A DNA stretch of 64,000 nucleotides from Gnetum montanum (Eukaryota; Streptophyta; Gnetopsida; Gnetales; Gnetaceae). This document shows positions 57,001 through 64,000 of the stretch, piece by piece. The stretch lies in contig MNCI01023945.1 in assembly GCA_015680685.1 (NCBI GenBank), positions 527,004 to 591,003 on the forward strand, read 5' to 3'. Position 1 is the first letter of the stretch, and every line of letters begins with the position of its first letter. A program made the translations under genes and the position numbers. The notes beneath the pieces are model-generated. The model worked only from the letters and a program-made list of their open reading frames with translations, was not told the DNA's origin and did not search any database.

Positions 57001-57386
57001 GAAAAGGAAGCAACTTCTATTGCTGAAAGAGCTGTTGGCTCTTTGAAAGGGGCTGGAGTGTTTGCAGTTGAACTTTTTATGACAAGAGATGGTCGGGTAG
57101 GTTCAGTGTTAGTATTGTCTGGATAGCACAAATATTTTTCATTTTCATTTTATAACAGTTTACATTTTCATTTTATACATAATAAAAAATTGTGATGATT
57201 GATTTAATACAGATTTTGTTAAATGAAGTGGCTCCTAGACCCCACAACAGTGGCCACCATACAATTGAGGCTTGTTATGTTTCACAATATGAGCAACATC
57301 TACGGGCTATTCTTGGCCTTCCCCTTGGTGATGCATCAATGAAAGTGCCTGCAGCAGTTATGTACAATTTACTTGGGGAAGAAGAG
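45022..57386 (+). CDS. PURKE: Phosphoribosylaminoimidazole carboxylase, plastid (5' nine exons)
   Basis: Converts aminoimidazole ribotide to its carboxylate in plastid purine synthesis. In plants the protein joins an N-terminal PurK-type ATP-grasp domain to a C-terminal PurE domain. Exons: 45022-45236, 45818-46039, 46196-46307, 46774-46836, 46943-47081, 47661-47716, 47807-47880, 56949-57096, 57213-57386; the frame stays open through all eight junctions, giving 401 residues. Residues 1-~70 are Ser/Arg-rich, acid-poor, and look like a transit peptide. GGGQLGRM (92-99) is the nucleotide-type N-terminal loop. YDGRGN (231-236) and NEVAPRPHNSGHH (347-359) are ATP-grasp signatures. All introns are GT-AG except intron 3, which begins GC. 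Intron 7 is 9,068 bp. The end of PurK and all of PurE lie beyond 57386, and I found none before 64000. Nothing in the sequence suggests a pseudogene. Confidence 0.93.
46308..46773 (+). other. Intron 3 with GC donor
   Basis: The exon 3 end ATCCAG is followed by GCAGGAAG, and exon 4 begins after TTCTGCAG with GACAAATATATG. This joins LIQ to DKYMQKTHF as in the protein family. No GT donor nearby keeps the frame. Confidence 0.75.
48050..48680 (+). repeat. Possible LTR fragment in intron 7
   Basis: A TATA-like GGTATAAATAGAAGGG (~48276) stands before a ~350-bp stretch with repeated 'ATTGGAGCA' phrases (48529 and 48593), resembling the R/U5 part of copia LTRs. No ends, primer site or partner were found. 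Confidence 0.3.
49021..49158 (+). repeat. Perfect 46-bp minisatellite, three copies
   Basis: The unit starts CAAGATTACTACTCCAAGTG and ends CCTCCACATGATGG. Copies at 49021-49066, 49067-49112 and 49113-49158 are identical, so the array is recent or was kept uniform. Confidence 0.95.
49351..49640 (+). repeat. Degenerate ~118-bp tandem repeat
   Basis: AAAAAGTTCATCTCTTAGCCC (about 49419) and AAAAAGTTCATCTTTTGGCC (about 49536) start two units, with CAAAGTCCAGCCAACTRGTAG in each. A partial third unit begins near 49350. Confidence 0.7.
50488..51240 (-). pseudogene. Antisense coiled-coil-like ORF remains in intron 7
   Basis: On the minus strand an open frame of 99 codons (50787-50488) ends QKIDALLNFELSPEKK. 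Upstream (51240-50790), with stops, the text is heptad-like and charged (EEAKSTKEELLFLRQ, LKKEKNKI, KQSLDIKYKNKENI). It looks like the C-terminal coiled coil of a transposon-borne protein, similar in character but not in sequence to ORF2. I do not recognise the family. Confidence 0.4.
54255..54276. repeat. (TA)n microsatellite
   Basis: About ten TA units in intron 7. Confidence 0.85.
55000..55924 (-). pseudogene. Antisense ORF remains, unidentified
   Basis: The minus strand has an open frame at 55612-55406 (MVGSNDIEAINISCTNLLYMFKD...) continued past a stop by HAKVWFYQNADCFKVLKHEIEG. Further upstream on that strand is text such as LEMTKDLLNEMPAEF and LEAVKLELCTYHED. It may be the N-terminal part of the same transposon protein as 50488-51240, separated by 4 kb. 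Function unknown. Confidence 0.3.
55925..56590 (+). repeat. 333-bp tandem duplication
   Basis: Copies at 55925-56257 and 56258-56590, both starting CTGAATAATRTACTGCTGAC, differ at only about ten positions (for example GGAGCTCTG versus GGAGTTCTG). Lies ~360 bp upstream of exon 8. Confidence 0.93.
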
Positions 57387-57608
57387 GTTTGTCAAATATT
57401 GCTTTGATTCATGTTGCACTATAGCTTAAGTAAATTTTGAGGAGTAATTGTAATTTTCTACTTGTTTTTTCAATCAATTCTTTGTAGTGTATTTTTTTTG
57501 AGAAAGTAGTCGGGATTATATTACTGATAAAGATACATTATAGTACAAGAGATTACAAATGGTGGGCCATCAGCAATGGCCCTCCATGGGGGAAAAAATC
57601 CCCCAAGC

Positions 57609-57648
57609 NNNNNNNNNNNNNNNNNNNNNNNNNNNNNNNNNNNNNNNN
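57609..57648. other. Assembly gap (40 N) beside a poly-G run
   Basis: 40 N followed by 14 G (57649-57662), near the 3' end of the LINE. The homopolymer probably broke the assembly. Confidence 0.97.
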
Positions 57649-57849
57649 GGGGGGGGGGGGGGGAGGCGACGCTCCCGTTGGGTCCGCTGACCCCGCGTAA
57701 CAGTTGAAACCCATAGAGACCCGCAGCTTCCCTGGTCGAGCGAGCTTGGAGGGTCCTGGGGGGCAGCGACAGGGGGGCAATTCGGGGGTGCCCCCCTGGG
57801 GGGGGCAGAAGACGACGGGAGCTACCCCCCCCTCTGCCCCCTGCCACAG

Positions 57850-60490
57850 GGCCAGAATTAACCCAGAATGGCAGCTACGTCGTTTGAGCCGGAGGGCCTC
57901 CAGGAAAAAGCGGGGGGAGGTTGACTTGGCGAGCTAACTTCAAACCCCACAGAAACGCAAAATGCAGGCCCTGGAGCTTGGACCTGTTGCCAGACTGGAC
58001 AAAAAATTTGTCCACCAAATCTGTTGCTCGGGCCCAAAGGCGAGGCAGAGAAGATCTGGGCACCTGTCGGCTCCTAGTTCGTGGCATGGGCCCATCGAAG
58101 AATAGCTCGGCGTCCTGCAGGCCACGGGTGGACGGCAGGGTAACCTCACCAGCGATCTGGGCCCCCAGACAACTGGCGATTGAGGACTCGGTCACAAGAA
58201 TCACACATCCTTGGAAAAAGGTGCGGTCGTCGGCCCAATTGGAGAAGAACGTGTTGTCTACCAAATCTAGGTCCCCGACCAGCCGTTGCAGAGGGTCACA
58301 CCAGCCGCATTGAGTCACCATCTGCCGGAGAGCCTTGTCCTCTTGAAACGCGGCTCAGTCAGGCTCAAATGTAGGCGTGATTCCCATCGCCGCTTCGATT
58401 TCTTTCCACGCATAGAGAGCCTGGAGAACTAGCCGTGAGAGGGGGGGAGCCGTTTTTGTAGGAAAACAGTGTTTTTTCTTGCTTTTTACGCTACCCATAA
58501 AAGTAGCGTGGCCCAAGAATCGCCGGTGAGGCGCATCGGGGGGGTCACCGCTACCGCGTGCCATGTGGCATGCATGCACACACAATTGTATAGGAAGTGC
58601 TGCACCGTTTCTGCCGCTGCGCCGCATGTGGGACAAGTGTTGTGCTGCAGGATCCCGCTATGACAGAGGACAGCTCGCATGGGTAGCGCATCCCATCAGA
58701 TTAGCCATAGGAAGATTTTAATTTTCTCGGGCAGTTGCCCCGTCCAGATCTGCTGCTAGCCGGTGATTTGGGGGTACTTGGCGGCCAATAGGGCACGTGG
58801 CTCGAGACCCAACCACCCACGGGCCTGCATCGCACGCGCATGCCAGCACAGTGCCTACTAGGGCCTAGAATCTCGCACCCCCGCCTCCCAACACTGATAT
58901 TTTGCATTCATGATGCGGATCCATTGGATTGGTTCTCCGTGTGGGCACGTAAACCGAAGCACCAGTCGTTGTTGTCCCAGCATCAGCTCGTCCTCGAAGG
59001 ATGTGATGCCCAGTCCACCTACGTTCCGGGGGCACGCAACCCTCTCCTAGCTGACCAAGTGGATCTTGCCCCCCCCTTTGCCCCCCTCCCAGATGAAGGT
59101 ACGGACCAACATGTTAATGTGATTGATGATGGTGCTAGGGGGGGTGGCAACGGCCGCCACGAATCGGGTGATTGCCATGAGGATCCCCATCGCCACAAGC
59201 AGGCGTCCTTTGCGGCTAAGGAATCAATTTGCCCAATGGCCCATTCTTCTCTCCATCTTCTCCAGAAGTGGTCCCCACGACATGTTTCGCCCCCACCGGT
59301 AGATGCCCAGATAGGTGTCGTTGCCCGTCCCGAGTAGGATGTTCAAGATTTGCACCACCTGATTTTTAATTTGCTCATCCACATTAATGAAATGAGCTGA
59401 AGATTTGGTTTGATTAATCTCCAGCCCCAACTCAGCAGCCAGATGGGACAGAGCAATGTTGATGCATCGCGCCTGTGGGACCGCCGCCCGGCTGAGCAGC
59501 ATTGTATCATCCGCATAGTGTTCGGCCCAACATGCCACCTCGACAATGTCCAAATCATCCACCCCGGATGTGCTGCAATAATTCTGCATTAAGTCCATGG
59601 CGATTATGAAGAGGAGGGGCGAGAGCGGGTCCCCCTGTTGCAGTCCCCTTCCTGGAGAGGAGAGACCCCACAACCGCCCCCCACGTCGAAAGAGAAACCG
59701 GCCGAGGACTGCATGTGAATGCATAGCTGGATGAATTGCTGATCAAAACCTTTCAACTGCATAATGGACCGTAGTGCCTCCCAGCTGAGAGTGTCGTATG
59801 CCTTCATAATGTCAAGCTTGAGGTAGAGTCCAGGGAAACCTGAACTTTGAAGTGAGTGAAGCACCTCCTGCATGAGGAGGACCTGGTCCTGAATGGTCTG
59901 GCCTTGCACGAATCCCGCCTGGTTGGTCCCCACAACTCTGGGCATAAGTGGCACAAGCCTATGCACCAGCAACTTGGAGAAGAGTCGAATGAGTACCTTA
60001 CATACACCGATAGGGCGGAAGTGTTTAGGGTGGTGTGCGTCGGATTGCTTCGGGATGCACACAATGTGGGAACAATTGAGTTCCCTCCAGACCTGCCTCT
60101 TGGCCAACATGAGGTTGAACGCATCTAGGATATTGGGTCCCACAATATCTAGAAATGTCTTAAAAAACTCAAGGCTCTAGCCGTTAGGACCAGGTGCCTT
60201 TCCTCCCGGCATGCCGTTGATAGTGGCAGTGAGTTCCTGCCAGGAGAAAGGGGCTAGTAGCTGCATGTTGTCGCTCTTGTTTAGCACTTGCGTCACGTGG
60301 ACCGAGATGGGTCTGGTGGGATGCTTGGCCCAGATCCTCCCCCAGTATTGCGTCAGCTTGTTTGCAATTTTTTGCGGATCATCAATGGTCTCCCCATCTT
60401 GGTTGCGAAGACAGCATGGCTGGCCTCCCCCCCCACACGTGTCTTAGCCATGGCAAAGAAGAATCTTGTCTGTCTGTCCCCCTCCTGGAT
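57850..60490 (-). pseudogene. LINE reverse transcriptase and zinc-finger C-terminus
   Basis: Minus strand, in order: HIVCIPKQSDAHHPKHFRPIGVC-type RT start (~60060, open from 60143), GFVQGQ (~59910), LKLDIMKAYDTLSWE (~59800), then a shift of frame, QQGDPLSPLLF (~59630), and the catalytic YADD (plus positions 59507-59518). Further on: LGLEINQTKSS (~59420), a thumb region, and a zf-RVT domain with CPTCGAAAETVQHFLYNC (~58610-58640). The C-terminal part to ~57860 is open in one frame. The catalytic Asp pair is intact, but frameshifts near 59600-59720 and 5' truncation make it non-autonomous. Confidence 0.85.
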
Positions 60491-61189
60491 CCATCTTTGT
60501 AGTGTATTACCAGTGTTTGTAGCACCTGATACTTTGGATTGGTATCTTGTATTTTGTATTCCTGATGTTTCTTTATAGGTAAGAAAAAAATGAATGCTAT
60601 ATAATCTTACCATTGTCATTGTAACATCCAAGAAAAATTATACATGGGTTTTTTAAGCTAGAGATCCTGTCTCTTATGTAGCATGGAGCGAAACATGTTA
60701 TTCTTCTGGCTGACAAGGCTATGCATCACCGGGACTGTGATTATTATAAAAGAATCTCTTCATAAAAGGCATATTATTCAATCCTAAACTGAAATATAAA
60801 CAAATTCTAGGAATAGCAGCCTCCAGTGCGTAGGATATTGGCAAAGGGCTGCTTCTGTTAGTAATGCCACCGAAGGCTAGAACGCTTTGCTGTATAAATG
60901 TGCAAAACCAGGGCTGATGATAGACTAGAGGCACTGTTATACATGGTGCCTTTGATTCCATCATTCTCCTAAAAAAATTGTAAGTTGAAATATTTAAATT
61001 CAAAACTAAATTCTCTCTCATAGATCTCTGAGTTTTCTGCATGGACTCAATAAAACTTTTGAGGTTCCCACCCTGTAGCCAACTTTCCATGTATAATATC
61101 AACAAAGCTGTACTTCCTCCATTCAGTTGAGTCTTTTGTCCAAACCATCATCATCATCATCATTTTTGTATGATCTCAACTTCATTGGG

Positions 61190-61520
61190 TTGACTATATG
61201 AGTTCTTTTACACCATTTGTGTCTATTAAGAACCAAACATAATCTTCCAAACCAACCTGAGGAGCATATATACTAAGGATGTTGATAACTTCCTTCCCTA
61301 AGGCAATCTTAATTCTCATTATCCTATCACCTCTTCAAATAACTTCAACTAGCTTATTGTTCAACTATTAATCTACCACTTTCCTTACTCAATTTTGATT
61401 GTTGTCTCTCCCTCTGCAGTAAAAGAGCTTAAAACTTTCACCTATATCTTTTGCTCTCTCCCCCTTCCAGTTAATTTCTTGTAAGCAAGCTATATTGACT
61501 CTTTTTCTCTTCATCAAATC
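61190..61520 (-). pseudogene. RTE-type LINE endonuclease fragment
   Basis: Minus strand: NIACLQEINWKGERAKDIG (~61500-61445), then GESFKLFYCR, then after stops KIALGKEVINILSIYAPQVG (~61310-61255). CLQETKW and SxYAPQ are the endonuclease motifs of plant RTE-like LINEs. A (CAT)n microsatellite lies at ~61146-61160. Confidence 0.7.
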
Positions 61521-62479
61521 CATAATTTCATTGGTCTTCCCTGTCAACTCTATCTTTCACATAGCTAACCTCAATTGTTGATATCTATCTTGCGCCTTTT
61601 GATGGACTAGCTTCTTTAGCCAAACCTGTCCATGATGTGGGAACCCGTGCATATTTGAAACAACAACTGGGCTCTGCTGTTACATGTTGCTTCCTAGAAC
61701 ACCCTAGCAAGCCCTTGCACATTTCTCACATCAATTGGGCCCTTCTGTTGTTGCATGTTGCATTCTAGGAGTATCTTAGCATAATGAATGTGCTGAAAAG
61801 AACTTATCTATAGGAAATGACAGGTGTTTTACAGCTAGCTGTCAACTTGATGCTAAACCTCCTCTACGGAGCTTGGGACTGGCCATGTTGGAGTTAGTTA
61901 TTTGTCCAGATAATATCATTTATCTATGAAAGTTGACATTGCCATAATACTGCATTGCATTTCATATGGTGATCATTTCTATTTGCATCTGTTGGTTTTG
62001 CTTCAATCGTCCTAAATCTTTGCAAGATCGTGTTGCACATGATACATTTTTTAAGCTTTAACTTGTGTTTTGAACTGTTTGCAAAGGTTTGCATTTGCAT
62101 GCTCATGAGTGATGTATCCCCTTTTGGATTAAATGTAAACATCCTTGTAATTGCATCATAAAATAAGCTTGAGTGTACGTGCTTTGTCCTTATTAAAGTG
62201 AAAGTCAAAGTATGTATTAAAAAACATTTCTTAAAATGAAGTGCACATTCTTACCCCCCTGTACGCCTCTGAATCTCTTCAAGGAACTTGTCTAGTGTCT
62301 TAGGACCTTATATTTTAAAATACAAAGGGACCTTATAAATTAAAGTACAAATAAAAAATTCGGCATCACTTATAACATTTCTTATGCGTGAAGACAAATC
62401 TGGTTGGCATACAAGAAAACCAGAGTTGTAGAGCTTTCCATTTCCATTTCCATATATGCCAATGTTTATGTTACCCCAA

Positions 62480-62725
62480 GATTTGTTTTTTCAGAAGACA
62501 TACTTTTGTATTGTCAGAGTCTTTGTCAATTTACCAGTGGCATTCTTCTGGGTGAATCGTTTGCACATTCATTAATTCTTCTTCCATGACATGTTTGATG
62601 AAATAATGTTTAACATTAACGTGTTTCTCCCTAACATGATAAGTTGGACTCTTGGCCAGAAAGATTGCACTTTGGCTGTTGATAAAAAAATGATACTTTT
62701 ACTGTTTCATACTCAAAGACCCTAC
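62480..62725 (-). pseudogene. Ty1/copia RNase H fragment
   Basis: Minus strand: AIFLAKSPTYHVREKHVNVK (about 62675-62615), then HYFIKHVMEEELMNVQTIHTEE. This is the conserved DNQSAIxLxxNPxxHxRxKHIDVxxHFIRE...TxxxxAD block of copia RNase H. Stops and a shift follow. No LTR was linked to it. Confidence 0.75.
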
Positions 62726-64000
62726 AGAACAAAAGCCATCATGACAAAGAAAAACAACTGAAAGTACATACTGAACCCATTCCGTGTTGGGAAAAACATC
62801 CCCGGGAGTCAATTCCTTATCCCTCATCACAATTTATACATGTCTTGCATATCAAGCAAGCTAATCCGAGATTCATTAATCTGGTCCTGGTTTTTTGGCC
62901 ACATGGAAACTTCTTCTAATAATTGGCATTGTCATTAAAAATAAGTTTGCGTTGTTATGCAATCTCATGTTGGAATTGCTGTATATTTCTAACATCTCTC
63001 ACAGTCCATAAAGTTTATAGAAAAAACTTGCTGACAGAGATTCATCCTCTGCAAAACTTGTTTACTTATCTGCAGCTTACACAAAAGCGTCTTCTGCGTG
63101 CTTTCGTTTCTGTCAATGTAGTGCACCTCTCAGGGACTCCTCCTTAGTCCAACTTTTCATATGCAGGACCTCCTAGGATATTCTGCTTACTCCAGCTTTA
63201 CTTTTTGTATTTTCTGTCACAGTTAACTCGTTAATCCTTTATCCGTTGGACTTCCTACTTTTGCATGACCATCGCTTTGTTTTTAAAACCAATCCTTGGT
63301 TTGATTCTTAATATTTCTGATTTCATAATTCTTCTTCTTCTTCCATCTCTTACTGTTTGATCTTTATATAAATTCTTTTATGCTTTTGGATTAGAACATT
63401 GCTTTGTTTCTTTGTAGACGTGTCCGTGGATGGACCTTAATCTTGCCAACAAAGAGCTGTATATGGGAAATGAGTATAAGGTTTATATATTAGTTATACA
63501 AATGATTTTAATGTTTAAAATTAAGCTTTTTAGTTTAACTGTGTTTCACAATAGGTTAAGATTATATCCCAGTCTATTTATCACTTTTTTTTCAACCGTC
63601 TTTGATAAACGTACACACTTTCTAATCTCTACTCCCTTAAATTCCATCAATTTCCTTCTAGATCTCATTGTTTTCTAGTGCTATCAATTCACCCGAAATT
63701 GTTTTAGTGCATTTTGTTCTACTAATTCATATCCAGTTTGCTATAAATCTTGTAAAGATTTGGCCCTAAAATGTTGACTTCTGGGTACTCCAACTCTATT
63801 TGGGTCGTGGACAGTTGTTGGGTAGCGTATAAAGATATGATGACATTATCTCATTGTAGGTCTTCCAGCTTGATTGATCATTTTTACCAAATCATCAATT
63901 AATTATAATATGTACTTTATACCCTTTTCATGAAATTATCAATAGTTAAGACTTTTGCTTCCATTACCATTTGAAAAAATACATTAACTTTAAGAATAAG

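Larger units (their letters stand above)
57494..60493 (-). mobile_element. 5'-truncated L1-type LINE with 15-bp TSD
   Basis: TCTTTGTAGTGTATT flanks it at 57479-57493 and 60494-60508. The minus-strand 3' end is a short A-run (AAAAAAAA after CTTTCTC). It is GC-rich, unlike its AT-rich surroundings. The 5' end starts inside the region just before RT (QEGDRQTRFFF), so the endonuclease and ORF1 are gone. The perfect duplication and long open frames suggest a fairly recent insertion into intron 9 of the purine gene, in the antisense direction. Confidence 0.93.
57387..64000 (+). other. Intron 9 (incomplete in window)
   Basis: It starts GAAGAG|GTTTGT. The next expected protein text, which follows GEEE in the family, was not seen on the plus strand up to 64000, so the intron is probably at least 6.6 kb. 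It holds a LINE (57494-60493), an RTE-type fragment and a copia fragment. The segments 60560-61180, 61625-62480 and 62725-64000 show no feature I can support. Confidence 0.65.

Noticed and set aside
59224-60143. Bacterial-type retron or group II intron reverse transcriptase
   Set aside because: The motif order, zf-RVT tail, A-rich 3' end and 15-bp target duplication are those of a plant LINE.
57704-60578. Several long plus-strand open frames (for example 58840-59337, 57921-58313)
   Set aside because: They are antisense shadows of the GC-rich LINE reverse transcriptase on the minus strand.
63418-63480. A further exon of the purine gene
   Set aside because: The translation in all three plus frames does not resemble the sequence expected after GEEE in this enzyme family.

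Overview
This is nuclear DNA from a seed plant with a large, repeat-packed genome. The signs are an AT-rich background, layer on layer of decayed LTR retrotransposons, tRNA-derived SINEs, a Helitron, LINEs, and one real gene with a 9 kb intron. A conifer or other gymnosperm is my best guess, but that is inference: nothing here fixes the species.

Layout. Positions 1-3753 hold a Ty1/copia tail and probable LTR, then a cluster of tRNA-derived SINEs. Positions 3754-44283 are a nested pile of elements. A Tat/Athila-like LTR of one family lies at 3754-4612 (5' type, with a primer binding site) and at 43414-44283 (3' type, with a polypurine tract). Between them sit a chromovirus-like Ty3/gypsy element (about 8476-21139) whose gag is split by a Helitron (about 10112-16150), then the gag, pol and an extra 3' ORF ('ORF2') of a Tat/Athila-like element (21140-43413). 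That element is itself interrupted by a complete 9.2 kb non-autonomous LTR element on the minus strand (22870-32101, 5-bp duplication TACCT) and by two lone LTRs (39168-40193 and 41940-42761, the latter with duplication AAGAT).

Positions 44600-64000 contain the one host gene: nine 5' exons (45022-57386) of the plastid bifunctional purine enzyme phosphoribosylaminoimidazole carboxylase (PurK-type domain first). The reading frame is open through every junction. Intron 7 is 9,068 bp. A 5'-truncated L1-type LINE with a 15-bp target duplication lies in intron 9. The 3' exons (end of PurK and the PurE domain) were not found before position 64000.

What stands out. (1) The non-autonomous minus-strand element and the larger plus-strand element share a ~900-residue second ORF downstream of gag (or pol). 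In each element a promoter-like block resembling that element's own LTR U3 lies about 0.4-0.6 kb upstream of this ORF. (2) Three unrelated LTR families carry dense arrays of GACGTC, GATGTC and GACATC, which look like a methylated, deaminating array of ACGT-core (bZIP-type) sites. (3) A SINE with an 18-bp target duplication is mapped exactly against an empty paralogous site in the window. All element proteins are broken by stops and frameshifts. The two N gaps (13535-13597 and 57609-57648) lie inside transposons, and the first is flanked by a short piece in the wrong orientation.
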